Part shown: positions 8,115 through 17,421 of the stretch, piece after piece
How positions within the stretch are numbered: the first letter of the stretch is position 1
How the letters are laid out: each line of letters begins with the position of its first letter
Assembly (NCBI GenBank): GCA_964611145.1
Contig: CAZSYM010000008.1
Span: 23,714 to 87,713 of the forward strand
From: WFQV01 sp964611145
GTDB taxonomy: Bacteria; Bacteroidota; Ignavibacteria; Ignavibacteriales; Melioribacteraceae
Length of the DNA: 64,000 nt
Direction of reading: 5' to 3'
Notes under the pieces: generated by a model
The model's database searches: none
Told to the model about the DNA's origin: nothing
The model's input: the letters and a program-made list of their open reading frames with translations, nothing else
Position numbers and translations under genes: made by a program

Positions 8115-9407
8115 ATCAAGCTTGCAAAGATTTTCATATTGATATTTTTGACGGCGTTTTCCGTTGCTTTCTCTCAGAAAAGAGAGATTAAGAAGACTTA
8201 TTATCCGAACGGAGCCTTGAAATCCGTAGGAGAGTATTTGAACGGAAAGAAAGACGGCGTTTATAAGGAATTTTACGAGGACGGTAAACTTTGGAAGGTT
8301 TGGCATTTCGTTGGTGGTTTGGAAGAAGGGATTTCTACGTGGTACTTTCCGAACGGAAACGTCAGTATGGAATGGAATTACAAACATGGCAAGCTTGAGG
8401 GAATTTCCAAATGGTATTATCAAACCGGTGAACTTTGGGCGGAAGCGGAATATCACAACGATTTGCAAGAAGGTTTCACGACCGTTTATTATAAAAGCGG
8501 GGCGGTTCAGGGAATTTGGGCTTATAAGCATGGAAAATTAAACGGCGTTACTAAAATCTTTTATGAGAATGGCAATTTGGAAGTGGAAAGAAATTATGTG
8601 AACGATTTATTGGAGGGAACCAGCAAGGTATATTATGAATTCGGCGGTCTGGCATTGGAGGCACATTATAAACATGATAAACTCGACGGTGTTTCCTATC
8701 TTTATTACCCGGACGGTTCCATTAAAGTCGTTGATACTTATATAAACGGACAAATCGTGAAGCGCGTTCGTTATGACATAGCGGGGCATTTCGAAAAAGT
8801 GGAGGAGAGTTTTAATAATTATTATGACGAAGGAACTATCTCCGAACATTTGCATTTTAGAGAAGGCAAGAAAAACGGCTTGAATATCGAATATTACAAA
8901 AGCGGCTATGTCCAAGCGATGATTAATTATTACAAAGGGATACCGGACGGAACATGTTTTTATTTCTATGACGGCGGAGTATTGAAAAGGCAAACGGATT
9001 ATGTGATGAATGTGAAAGACGGTAGCGAACTTCTTTTCAATAAAAAGGGAATTAAAATTGCGGAACTGAATTATTTGAACGGCAAATTGGAGGGATATTG
9101 CCGTTATTATTACAATGACGGCAGTTTGAAGGCGGTTAAGTATTATCGGGGAGGAAAGCTCGACGGGAGAATTCTAACCTATTACGACAAGGGCGGACTT
9201 GAATCCGAAGAAAATTTTGTCCTCGGGAAAAAAGAAGGAACCGCTAAGTATTATTATTGGGACGGTACGCTCCGTGAGGTGCGGAATTATAAAAACAATT
9301 TGCCCGACGGTGAATTTGTTTATTATGATGAAAGAGGGAAAATTCTTAAGAAATTGGAGTTTGAAAAAGGCGAATTGAAAAAGAAAATATTTTTGGGTAA
9401 AAAATGA
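8115..9407 (+). CDS. secreted MORN-variant (YwqK-like) repeat protein
   Basis: The protein is built almost wholly of ~22-residue repeats of the form YYxNGxLKxxxxYxNGKLEGxxxx (Pfam MORN_2, YwqK-like); about sixteen can be counted. Such repeats form extended beta structures, and the function of most members is unknown. The first conventional start codon is TTG at 8139, but it has no ribosome binding site and lacks the basic end of a signal peptide. A frame-compatible ATC at 8115 lies 4 bases after GGTGGAGG and would give M-KLAKIFILIFLTAFSVAFSQ-type N-terminus, a convincing signal peptide with cleavage near SQ. I therefore place the start at 8115. The catalogued antitoxin name for this family does not imply an antitoxin here: no partner toxin is visible. 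Confidence 0.8.
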   Translation: MKLAKIFILIFLTAFSVAFSQKREIKKTYYPNGALKSVGEYLNGKKDGVYKEFYEDGKLWKVWHFVGGLEEGISTWYFPNGNVSMEWNYKHGKLEGISKWYYQTGELWAEAEYHNDLQEGFTTVYYKSGAVQGIWAYKHGKLNGVTKIFYENGNLEVERNYVNDLLEGTSKVYYEFGGLALEAHYKHDKLDGVSYLYYPDGSIKVVDTYINGQIVKRVRYDIAGHFEKVEESFNNYYDEGTISEHLHFREGKKNGLNIEYYKSGYVQAMINYYKGIPDGTCFYFYDGGVLKRQTDYVMNVKDGSELLFNKKGIKIAELNYLNGKLEGYCRYYYNDGSLKAVKYYRGGKLDGRILTYYDKGGLESEENFVLGKKEGTAKYYYWDGTLREVRNYKNNLPDGEFVYYDERGKILKKLEFEKGELKKKIFLGKK

Positions 9408-9507
9408 AGATTGCGTAAGGGAAGGCTCTCCATTTGCCAACGTTGAAAAACTTTCCTTTCATTATTTAATTAAAATGATTATTTTTAACAAAAATTATTC
9501 CAGAAAA

Positions 9508-10074
9508 ATGAATTTTAATCTGATAGAAATAGACGGTGTTTTGGTCAACAAGGATATTCTGAACGTAAAGTTTACGTGTGATCTTTCGAAGTGCAAAGGC
9601 GCCTGCTGTACGTTGGAAAGTGAATACGGAGCTCCCGTCACGGAAGAAGAAATTAAACGTATTGATGAAATATTAGATATAATTTGGGAAGACTTGCCCG
9701 AAACAAGCCGATGGATAATCGAGAAAGAAGGATTCTATGAGATTAAAGGCGGGGAATTGTTACTCCGTAGCGTGGAAAACAAGGATTGCGTTTTTGTTTA
9801 TCGGGAAAACGGAATTGCCAAATGCGCAATAGAAAAAGCATTTCTTGAAGGGAAACTCGATTTTAGAAAACCCATTTCTTGTCATTTGTTTCCTATACGG
9901 GTAACAAATTTCGGCGGGGACGTCTTGCGTTATGAGGAATATTCCGAATGCGCCCCCGCATTGGAATTGGGTAAAAAAACAAACCTTTCCGTCGGACAAT
10001 TTTGCAAGGATGCTCTTGTACGAGCTTACGGGGAAGAATGGTACGATAAGTTAATCAAGCAAGGGACGACGTGA
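9508..10074 (+). CDS. DUF3109 family cysteine-rich protein
   Basis: The product has the DUF3109 hallmark near its N-terminus, CDLSKCKGACCTLESEYGAP, and further cysteines in NKDCVF, AKCAIE, ISCHLFP and YSECAPAL. The pattern suggests a bound metal or Fe-S cluster, related to YkgJ-type CxxxCxxCC proteins, but no reaction is established. The frame is open from an ATG at 9475; I chose 9508 because family members begin a few residues before the I-x-V motif. Neither start has a good ribosome binding site. rpoN begins one base after its stop, so they are probably translated from one mRNA. Confidence 0.82.
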   Translation: MNFNLIEIDGVLVNKDILNVKFTCDLSKCKGACCTLESEYGAPVTEEEIKRIDEILDIIWEDLPETSRWIIEKEGFYEIKGGELLLRSVENKDCVFVYRENGIAKCAIEKAFLEGKLDFRKPISCHLFPIRVTNFGGDVLRYEEYSECAPALELGKKTNLSVGQFCKDALVRAYGEEWYDKLIKQGTT

Positions 10075-10075
10075 T

Positions 10076-11530
10076 ATGCTCTCGATTAACCAAAAATTAA
10101 CGCAAAGTCAAAAGCTTTCTCCGCAGCAGATTCAATATCAAAAGCTTCTTCAACTCAGCACGCTTGCTTTGGAGCAAAGAATCAAAAACGAGTTGGAACA
10201 AAACCCTCTACTGGAAGAAGTTCAGACGGAAGAGGAAGAAATGATAATGGAGCAAAACGAGGAGGCGGAAACGCCGATCGAGGAAAAGGAGCAGGAAGAA
10301 AACCCCGAAGATGAGTTTGATATCGAAGATTTTATGAACGATAATGAATTTGACGAATTGCCTTCAGGTAAAAACGAGGAGGAAAATGAACAGCGCCCCG
10401 TGGCTCCCGCTCGAGGTACCCTTACCGAACGTTTGCTGGAACAATTGCACCTGTTAAATCTTTCCGAAGATGAGATTACACTCGGCGAGAATATTATTTA
10501 CAGTCTGGGTAGCGACGGATATTTTAGGGAAGATTTGAAAAAGATGGTGGACGATTTACGCGTTTTTGACCACATAGATATTTCCTACGAGCAAGCCGAG
10601 AAGGTGCTTAAAAAAATTCAACGTTTGGAGCCCGTGGGAATCGCTTCTCGAAATTTGAAGGAATGCTTGCTTGTTCAACTCGAAAACTCCGATTACGATC
10701 CGTATTATTCCTACTTGGCTCAAAAGCTTCTGAAAGAACATTTCGACGATTTTCTAAACAAGCGTTACGAAGCGATAAAAAAGAAAATGGATTTAACCGA
10801 TGAAACTCTGAAAGAAACAATATCACTTATCAAGAGATTAAATCCCAAACCCGGAGCGGGACAAATAGAAATAGAGGAAATAAATCAAATTACTCCCGAT
10901 TTTATTATTGAGAAGGTTGGGGATAATTATATCATTTCCCTCAACGACAAAGCGGTGCCTTCCGTTACCATAAATCGCGAATACTTGGAGATGCTCGATT
11001 CGAAAAAGCGCAAAAGGAAGATGTCGAAGGAAGAAAAGGAAACAAGGAAATTTTTACGGGAGAAATTTGAATCCGCAAAATGGTTTATCGCTTCCCTGCA
11101 ACAGCGCCGTCAAACTTTGCTCAAAATAATGCGCGCTATCTTCGAAAAGCAATACGAATTCTTCGAAAAAGGTCCCAAAGCCTTGAAACCCATGATTTAC
11201 AAGGATATTGCAGAGGAAGTTGGGATGGATATTTCTACGATAAGCCGTGTGGTTAACGGGAAATATGTCCAAAGCCCGCAGGGAATTCACGAGTTGAAAT
11301 ATTTCTTTAGCGAAGGGCTTGCAACCGACGAGGGTAGCGAGGTTTCCAACAAGCACATAAAAGAACTGATTAGAGAAATAATAGATAAGGAACCTAAAAA
11401 CGCTCCTTACAGCGATGAAAAAATTGCTAAGATGTTACAGGAGAAAGGAATAAACATTGCGCGTCGCACTGTGGCAAAGTATAGAGAACAAATGATGATT
11501 CCCGTGGCAAGATTACGGAAGGAAATCTGA
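10076..11530 (+). CDS. rpoN: RNA polymerase sigma-54 factor
   Basis: RpoN directs RNA polymerase to -24/-12 promoters and needs an AAA+ activator such as the one at 52575-53966. The 484-residue protein has the Gln/Leu-rich region I (residues 1-45, QKLTQSQKLSPQQIQYQKLL), an acidic region II (about 46-105), the core-binding domain, an HTH around MDISTISRVVNGKY, and the signature RpoN box ARRTVAKYRE at 462-471. All parts needed for function are present. It is joined to the DUF3109 gene by a one-base gap. No sigma-54 consensus promoter (TGGCAC-N5-TTGC) was recognised in the intergenic spaces of this window. Confidence 0.97.
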   Translation: MLSINQKLTQSQKLSPQQIQYQKLLQLSTLALEQRIKNELEQNPLLEEVQTEEEEMIMEQNEEAETPIEEKEQEENPEDEFDIEDFMNDNEFDELPSGKNEEENEQRPVAPARGTLTERLLEQLHLLNLSEDEITLGENIIYSLGSDGYFREDLKKMVDDLRVFDHIDISYEQAEKVLKKIQRLEPVGIASRNLKECLLVQLENSDYDPYYSYLAQKLLKEHFDDFLNKRYEAIKKKMDLTDETLKETISLIKRLNPKPGAGQIEIEEINQITPDFIIEKVGDNYIISLNDKAVPSVTINREYLEMLDSKKRKRKMSKEEKETRKFLREKFESAKWFIASLQQRRQTLLKIMRAIFEKQYEFFEKGPKALKPMIYKDIAEEVGMDISTISRVVNGKYVQSPQGIHELKYFFSEGLATDEGSEVSNKHIKELIREIIDKEPKNAPYSDEKIAKMLQEKGINIARRTVAKYREQMMIPVARLRKEI

Positions 11531-11652
11531 TGTATGCGGGCTTTCAGTACGATTTGTAGGGAACCATATCCCCTCCTGAAAGTAAAATGAGGATAAAAAA
11601 TTGTTGAAGTCATTAAGTTGGTATTTGTCGATATTTAAAAAAAGGTGAAAAA

Positions 11653-13488
11653 TTGAAAAAAATAACGATTCTTCTTTTTTTGTTTGCTTTTGTCGATTTG
11701 GCAATTGCACAAGTTAAACCCGATGCGGTACTTGCCGGTGCTGGCAATCGTAAGATTACCGTTAAGGAATTTATCCGCCGTTTCGAGTTTATTCCCATGG
11801 TCAAGAAAAAAGGCTTGGACAGAGAAAAACAGAAGGAAAATTTCCTTTACTCTCTCATGGCAGAAAAACTATGGGCTCTTGCCGCCGAAGATGCCGGTTA
11901 CGACACGACGGCTATAATGCGAGAGACTTTTCAATCCATTAAAAGAATGTATATACGGGATGCGATTTATCAAAGGGAGATTAAGAACAAGGTAAGAATT
12001 TCCGAGAAAGAAAAGCGAAAAGCATACGACCGCAGTAATGTGGTTTTGAAAGTGAGATTTATTTATTCCCCGAACGAAAAGGAAATTAAACACATATATA
12101 ATGAATTGAAAGCTGGTGCGGATTTTGATTCTCTCCTTGCAACGCGGAGGGAATACAAATATGAAAAAAGCTATAAGGATTTTACCTACGGAAGTGCGGA
12201 CGAAAAATTGGAAGATGCCCTTTTCTCATTGAAAGAAGGTAAGTTTACCTCCCCTCTTAAATTGGCCAAAGGTTGGTTTATATTCAAACTTTATTATAGT
12301 GAAAAGAAAAAATTTGCTTCCGAGAAGGAAAGAAGAAAAAATTTGGAACAGGCACGTTCCCTTTTGATTCGGAGAGCGGAATCCAAACTTACGGATAAAT
12401 TTTTTAAGAAGTATTTTAAGGATAAGAAAGTCTCTACCGATGGCAAGATTTTTTGGAGTATCTCCAATGCCTTGATTAAAATTTTAGCCGACAAGCGGAA
12501 GGAGGAAAAAATTCCCGAGGGCGAGAAAATTGCATTGGAAAGCAAGGACTATTATCGGTTCCAAAAACTTCTTGGCGATACACTTAAAATGGAATTCATT
12601 CATTTCAAAAAGAATCCCATTAGCACGGATGAATTTCTTCACGATTTTATTTTCGAGGGTTTTTACACTACCTCGCTGAATCCTAATGAGATTCGCGCCA
12701 AGCTGAATGCTCGCGTGAAGCGTTTTATCACGTTTGAACTCCTGGCGCGTATGGGCGAGGAGAAAGGTTATGAAAATCTTCCGGAAGTTAAGGAGGCATT
12801 GGACAGTTGGCGCGATTATTACTTGTCCACACTTTTGAGAGGAGATTTTCTCAATAGGATAAAAGTTAGCGATGATGAAGCAAAGGCTTATTATGAGAAG
12901 ATAAATCAAGGAGCTTTACCTACAAAAGAAGTTAATATTGTGGAAGTTCTTACGGATAGTCTTAGTGTGGTTAATAAAGTTCTGAAAGCATTGGCACAAG
13001 GCGCGGATTTGCACGACCTTGCTATGGAATATACAAAGAGAGTTTGGACGAAGAAAAACCACGGTGAATTGGGATTTTTCCCCGTTAGCCTTTACGGACC
13101 TATCGGACGGAAAGCCGCTACAATGAAGGTGGGGGAAATAGCGGGACCGATAGAAACTCCGGATGGCTATTCCATTTTTCAGTTGCTTGCCGTTAGGAAA
13201 ATTAATTCCCCTCTTTCGGGAGAATTCAAAGACGTGAAAGCCGAGATTGTTCGGAGGATTAAGGGAGAAAAGGCAAGAAAGATGTTTATTAAGCAAACGG
13301 TGAAATTCGCACGTCGCTACGGAATTGAATTGCACGAAAATTTACTCCCGAAAATTAAGGTTCAAAACTTTAATATGCTTGTTTATAAATACTTCGGATT
13401 CGGCGGCAGAATGCTGGCTTTTCCCCTCACTCCGCAATTCTCCGAATGGATGGTCTATTACAAAGGCACGGAAGGAATCCTGCCCTAA
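11653..13488 (+). CDS. secreted peptidyl-prolyl isomerase with parvulin domains (SurA/PpiD-like)
   Basis: The 611-residue protein starts with a signal peptide (MKKITILLFLFAFVDLAIAQ) and has a SurA-type N-terminal helical region (VKEFIRRFEF). A parvulin-like domain lies about 130-220 (HIYNELKAGADFDSL to GWFIFKLYY) and a clearer one about 430-525 (GADLHDLAMEY, GELGFFP, MKVGEIAGPIETPDGYSIFQL). It probably folds or chaperones outer-membrane and secreted proteins in the periplasm. The start is TTG at 11653 after AAAAAGGTGAAAAA. It stands alone: 122 bases separate it from rpoN and a strong terminator follows. Confidence 0.88.
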   Translation: MKKITILLFLFAFVDLAIAQVKPDAVLAGAGNRKITVKEFIRRFEFIPMVKKKGLDREKQKENFLYSLMAEKLWALAAEDAGYDTTAIMRETFQSIKRMYIRDAIYQREIKNKVRISEKEKRKAYDRSNVVLKVRFIYSPNEKEIKHIYNELKAGADFDSLLATRREYKYEKSYKDFTYGSADEKLEDALFSLKEGKFTSPLKLAKGWFIFKLYYSEKKKFASEKERRKNLEQARSLLIRRAESKLTDKFFKKYFKDKKVSTDGKIFWSISNALIKILADKRKEEKIPEGEKIALESKDYYRFQKLLGDTLKMEFIHFKKNPISTDEFLHDFIFEGFYTTSLNPNEIRAKLNARVKRFITFELLARMGEEKGYENLPEVKEALDSWRDYYLSTLLRGDFLNRIKVSDDEAKAYYEKINQGALPTKEVNIVEVLTDSLSVVNKVLKALAQGADLHDLAMEYTKRVWTKKNHGELGFFPVSLYGPIGRKAATMKVGEIAGPIETPDGYSIFQLLAVRKINSPLSGEFKDVKAEIVRRIKGEKARKMFIKQTVKFARRYGIELHENLLPKIKVQNFNMLVYKYFGFGGRMLAFPLTPQFSEWMVYYKGTEGILP

Positions 13489-13494
13489 AAATTT

Positions 13495-13523
13495 AGCCTC
13501 CCTCTTTTGAGGGAGGTTTTTTC
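13495..13523 (+). terminator. intrinsic terminator after the parvulin gene
   Basis: An 8-bp stem (CCTCCCTC at 13497-13504 with GAGGGAGG at 13509-13516), a TTTT loop and a following run of six T residues, beginning 9 bases after the stop codon. Confidence 0.92.
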
Positions 13524-13601
13524 TTATCTTTTCTATTTGCACGCTCGGGTTTATTCCCTTAATTTAAAACATAAGTTATCTTTAAATTTTGGGAGTAAAC
13601 C

Positions 13602-15302
13602 ATGGATATTAAAAACAAGAAAGTTTTGGTTTTAGGAGGCTGGGGATTAGTGGGCAATGCCGTTGTGCGTAAGCTAATACCCCAAAAGCCGAAACAGATT
13701 ATTTTAACCTCACTTCGCAAGGAAGAAGCCGAAGAGGCAATAGAGAAATTAAGAGAGGAATTTCCGTATCTGCCCGATGATTATTTTGTTCCCTGGTGGG
13801 GAAATATTTTTGTGCGGAAGGAGTTTAAGGATATTGATAGATTTGAGCTTTTGAACGATGACGAAAAGAGAAAAGTATTGATGAGCGATATAATGGACGA
13901 GCTCAACGATGAGATACTCCATGCGTCGGCTATTTATCAGTTGTTGGACGAGCATAAACCCGAAATTGTAATCGATTGCATTAACTCCGCTACGGGAATT
14001 GCATATCAGGATATTTATTCTTCTTATCATAATATGAAAAAACTTTTTGAGAAGAATCCCGCCCCGGAAGTTCTGATGAAAGAAACGGAAAAGCTTTTTT
14101 GTACGCTTTATATTCCTCAGTTGATTCGTCATATTCAAATAATGTATAACTCGATGAGCAAGACGGGGACTAAAATTTACGTAAAAATTGGCACAAGCGG
14201 TACGGGCGGAATGGGGCTTAATATTCCTTATACTCACAGCGAGGAAAAGCCATCCCGCGTGTTATTAAGTAAATCTTCCGTGGCTGGAGCGCATACGCTT
14301 CTGCTCTTTTTAATGGGAAGAACCCCGGGAGCCGCAATTACCAAAGAAATAAAACCGACGGCGGCGATTGCATGGAAACGAATAGAGTTCGGTGAGATTA
14401 GGAAACGCGGGAAACCGATTGAGTTACTTCGAGTTTCCATGAAGGACGCTGTCAAACTGGGAGATAAATTAAAGCTTAAATTGGGAAATAAATTCGAGCC
14501 TACGGGAGAGACTTTGAAATCCGTTTTTATCGATACGGGAGAAAACGGGACATTTTCCAGGGGTGAGTTCGAAGCAATTACTTCACAAGGACAAATGGAA
14601 TATGTTACTCCGGAGGAAATAGCCGCCGATGTCATCTATGAAATTCAAGGCGGTAATACGGGACATGATATTATCAATGCTTTGGATAATGCTACTATGC
14701 AACCTTCTTATCGAGCGGGATTTATGCAACATTCGGCGGTTGAAAAGCTGGAAGAATTGGAAAAGATACACAACGTCGAAAGTGTGGCTTTCGAGCTTCT
14801 GGGACCTCCGCGCCTTTCTAAATTGCTTTTTGAAATTCACCTTCTGAAACTTGGCTATGGAACAATGTATGCCATTTTGGATGCGGCGCCCGAAGAAATT
14901 TCTGGGAAACTTGTATCGCTTTTGGAGAAAGAGGAAAAACTCGTTAAGCAAATGGTTTCCATAGGCATTCCTATTCTAATGCCCGATGGTGTTTCCCTTA
15001 TTCGAGGTAATGAAATTAAGATTCCTCCTTTCCGAGGCGAGGAAGAATTGCCCATAACCCCCGAAAATATTGATGCTTGGGCTAAAGACGGCTGGGTTGA
15101 TTTGCGCGCTAAAAACTTTGTGAAGTGGCAAGATAGAATTCGTGCCATTATCAACGAGGCGGAAAGCATCCCTCCCAACGATACCAGTTCTATGTATGTG
15201 AGGAACAAAAAGTATTGGGACGATTTCAAGAAAATAAACATCGGGAAGGTGGTTAGCTGGATATTTATACACGAAGAGCACGGTTTGAGAATGAAGGATT
15301 GA
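13602..15302 (+). CDS. NAD(P)-binding Rossmann-fold (SDR-like) protein of unknown substrate
   Basis: The 566-residue protein opens with a dinucleotide-binding loop VLVLGGWGLVGNAVVRKL (about residues 8-25), and HKPEIVIDCINSATG (about 125-139) resembles the strand-loop after which short-chain dehydrogenase/epimerase proteins place their active site. The middle contains KTGTKIYVKIGTSGTGGMG and later EAITSQGQMEYVTPEEIA. At twice the usual SDR size, the C-terminal half is unlike anything I recognise. The ATG follows GGGAGTAAACC. It is a monocistronic unit between two terminators. I cannot name the reaction. Confidence 0.75.
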   Translation: MDIKNKKVLVLGGWGLVGNAVVRKLIPQKPKQIILTSLRKEEAEEAIEKLREEFPYLPDDYFVPWWGNIFVRKEFKDIDRFELLNDDEKRKVLMSDIMDELNDEILHASAIYQLLDEHKPEIVIDCINSATGIAYQDIYSSYHNMKKLFEKNPAPEVLMKETEKLFCTLYIPQLIRHIQIMYNSMSKTGTKIYVKIGTSGTGGMGLNIPYTHSEEKPSRVLLSKSSVAGAHTLLLFLMGRTPGAAITKEIKPTAAIAWKRIEFGEIRKRGKPIELLRVSMKDAVKLGDKLKLKLGNKFEPTGETLKSVFIDTGENGTFSRGEFEAITSQGQMEYVTPEEIAADVIYEIQGGNTGHDIINALDNATMQPSYRAGFMQHSAVEKLEELEKIHNVESVAFELLGPPRLSKLLFEIHLLKLGYGTMYAILDAAPEEISGKLVSLLEKEEKLVKQMVSIGIPILMPDGVSLIRGNEIKIPPFRGEEELPITPENIDAWAKDGWVDLRAKNFVKWQDRIRAIINEAESIPPNDTSSMYVRNKKYWDDFKKINIGKVVSWIFIHEEHGLRMKD

Positions 15303-15322
15303 ATGTCGTTTTCGGTGAAAAG

Positions 15323-15355
15323 AAAACCCGACGTGTAATTTGCACGCCGGGTTTT
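15323..15355. terminator. bidirectional terminator between convergent genes
   Basis: A stem of AAAACCCGACGTG (15323-15335) with CACGCCGGGTTTT (15343-15355) contains one A-C mismatch and a seven-base loop. A-tract and T-tract flank the GC core on both sides, so it can stop transcription from both the 13602 gene and the convergent LOG-family gene. Confidence 0.85.
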
Positions 15356-15365
15356 ATTATAAGGA

Positions 15366-16067
15366 TTAAAAATTGGTTGTGAGTTTTTTCCCTTTATGGA
15401 AATTATAAATAATAGCGGCGGCTTCTTTCGGGTCGTCGGTAACGCTGAACAAATCCAAATCCTTTTCGGAAATATAACCGTTCTTTAAAGGCTTTTCCTT
15501 AATCCATTCGATTAGAGAATCCCAATATTCATGCCCGAAAAAGATTACGGGAAATCGAGTTGTTTTTCCCGTTTGAATTAGGGTTATAACCTCGAAGCTT
15601 TCGTCAAATGTACCGAATCCGCCTGGGAAAAGTATGTAGCCCTGTGCGTATTTGAAGAACATTACTTTGCGAACGAAGAAATAACGGAAATTCAAAAGCT
15701 TGTCTCTGTCGATGTAAGGATTGGGGTTCTGCTCATGCGGTAATTCGATATTTACTCCGGTAGAGCTTCCGTGTAATTCATAAGCGCCTTTGTTTGCGGC
15801 TTCCATGATGCCGGGACCTCCGCCGGTGATTATCCCAAAGCCGCGTTTTACTACGGCTTTTGCGGTCTCCGTCGCCAATTCGTAATATTTGTCTCCGGGC
15901 TTGCTGCGGGCGGAACCAAAAATGGCTACGCTCGGCTTGATTTTCGACATGGTTTCAAAACCTTCCGTAAATTCCGCCATGATGCGGAATATGCGCCATA
16001 AATCATCCTGGGAGGCAATTAATTGGTCTTCTAATTTTTCCCCGTTGTTGCCGTTTCCGTTAAGCAT
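15366..16067 (-). CDS. LOG family protein (cytokinin riboside 5'-monophosphate phosphoribohydrolase-like)
   Basis: The 233-residue product carries the two LOG/TIGR00730 motifs: GGGPGIMEAANKGAYE and PGGFGTFDESFE, with the catalytic Arg/Glu set around them. Characterised members cleave the N-glycosidic bond of nucleoside 5'-monophosphates, and older annotations as lysine decarboxylase are wrong for this motif. In bacteria without cytokinins it is probably a purine nucleotide nucleosidase (inference). The ATG follows AAGGAGAAAAA. Upstream lies the AI-2E-type gene in the same direction, about 106 bases away. Confidence 0.9.
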   Translation of the reverse strand: MLNGNGNNGEKLEDQLIASQDDLWRIFRIMAEFTEGFETMSKIKPSVAIFGSARSKPGDKYYELATETAKAVVKRGFGIITGGGPGIMEAANKGAYELHGSSTGVNIELPHEQNPNPYIDRDKLLNFRYFFVRKVMFFKYAQGYILFPGGFGTFDESFEVITLIQTGKTTRFPVIFFGHEYWDSLIEWIKEKPLKNGYISEKDLDLFSVTDDPKEAAAIIYNFHKGKKLTTNF

Positions 16068-16173
16068 TTTTTCTCCTTGTTGAGAACATTAAAAAAACAA
16101 GGGCTTAATCTAAGAAAAATTTTGGAGATTTTTAAGTTCTGGGAAATACCAAAGAGAGAAAAATTTGCGTTCG

Positions 16174-17223
16174 TTAATCCATTAGATTGGAAAGGAAGTT
16201 TAGGGCTCTGGAGTGAGAACGACTGAAAATTATTTTGAAGATACTTGTCAACGGAACGGATAAAATCATTCCTACAACGCCCCAAATGTAACCCCAGATA
16301 AGCAAGGAAAGTAGGATAACCAACGGATTTAATCCCAAACGCTCGCCCAATATCTTTGGTTCCAATATATTTCCTATTATTGTTTGGAACGCTACTATGA
16401 TTAGCAAAATGAGCAAAGCTGTTCCTATGGATTCGAACTGAACGAGAGCCATCAAAGTTGGTAAAATCACGGAGATGAAGGGACCTATGCTCGGTATGAA
16501 GTAAAGTAAAAAGGCAAGTACAACCCATACCACGAGGAAATCCACTCCGAATATTGCCAATACAATGGCATAGAGCAATGCAACCAATAAGCTCAAGTAA
16601 AATTTCACCGATAAGTAATGTTGTATTTGTGTAGTGATGTCGTCGAAGGTTTTTTCTACGGCGGATTCGGTTTGAAGTGCGGAATTCCCGCTCGCCGCGG
16701 AGGCTCTCGATTTTATCGTTTCCAAAATTTTTCTATGCCCGCTGTTGACAAAGAGAAAGAACAAAAGTACGAAAAATGTTCCGGAGACAAAGGAAACGGT
16801 GGAGCCGAACGCATTTCCGATTATTCCGCCGTAATTTAGATTTTTTAAATATTCGCTCAAATTGAAATTAACCAATAAAGGATCCGTTATTTGCAAAGAT
16901 AACGCCCAAGAACGTATGAGATTATTGAGCTTTGCCTCGTAAAATGGTAGTTGCTCTCCGAACTTCGAAAAGGAGGCAACGATTATTCTTGAAAATCCCC
17001 AAATTATCCCGACTACGATTAAAAGGTCGAGAATCGTTGTAAGCGATACCGGGATTTTTTTTCTTGTCAAAAAAGCGTTGAGCGGTTCAAAAACGAAAAA
17101 GAGAAAATATGCCAATATTAACGGGATGAAAATGTATTGCAATTCCCGTAGAACAATCGCTATTGTAATTGTTCCTATTACTGCAATAAAAAATTTAACG
17201 GACGAATCTTCGGAAGCGTTCAT
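16174..17223 (-). CDS. AI-2E family (PerM/YdgG-like) membrane protein
   Basis: This is a 349-residue polytopic membrane protein with the AI-2E/PerM plan: two N-terminal helices (FFIAVIGTITIAIVL and LQYIFIPLILAYFLFFVFEPL), a long extramembrane segment, and a C-terminal bundle with PSIGPFISVILPTLMAL and the typical GNILEPKILGERLGLNPLVIL. Characterised relatives export autoinducer-2 or act as Na+/H+ antiporters, so the substrate is open. The frame is open further upstream to 17337, but those 38 residues are Cys/His/Arg-rich and unlike the family; I use the ATG at 17223, giving a normal length. Confidence 0.87.
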   Translation of the reverse strand: MNASEDSSVKFFIAVIGTITIAIVLRELQYIFIPLILAYFLFFVFEPLNAFLTRKKIPVSLTTILDLLIVVGIIWGFSRIIVASFSKFGEQLPFYEAKLNNLIRSWALSLQITDPLLVNFNLSEYLKNLNYGGIIGNAFGSTVSFVSGTFFVLLFFLFVNSGHRKILETIKSRASAASGNSALQTESAVEKTFDDITTQIQHYLSVKFYLSLLVALLYAIVLAIFGVDFLVVWVVLAFLLYFIPSIGPFISVILPTLMALVQFESIGTALLILLIIVAFQTIIGNILEPKILGERLGLNPLVILLSLLIWGYIWGVVGMILSVPLTSIFKIIFSRSHSRALNFLSNLMD

Positions 17224-17359
17224 CGAATTTTCAAATTTGTTTTTCCAAAGATACTTTATTCTGCAAAATTGTAAAAGGCGGAAATGAGTGTGTATGGAAA
17301 ATTTTATGCATCGAACGTTCTTATAACTTACTGACAAATCCCAAATCCTTCTTTTTGGA

Positions 17360-17388
17360 TTGACACTGATGTTATTTTAAGATAAATT
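17360..17388 (+). promoter_or_regulatory. candidate sigma-70 promoter for the saccharopine gene pair
   Basis: A perfect -35 TTGACA (17360-17365), a 17-base spacer and TAAATT (17383-17388, 4/6 match to TATAAT) lie 33 bases before the ATG at 17422. This is the cleanest housekeeping promoter-like signal noticed in the window. Confidence 0.5.
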
Positions 17389-17421
17389 GGCGTCGTTTAA
17401 TTTTAAGTAATATGGCAAGTG

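Noticed and set aside
8115..9407. Toxin-antitoxin system suggested by the YwqK family name
   Set aside because: The protein appears secreted and no toxin gene is adjacent; the name comes from one distant relative.
17224..17337. N-terminal extension of the AI-2E-type gene
   Set aside because: The added 38 residues are Cys/His/Arg-rich and unlike the family; the ATG at 17223 gives a normal-length protein.
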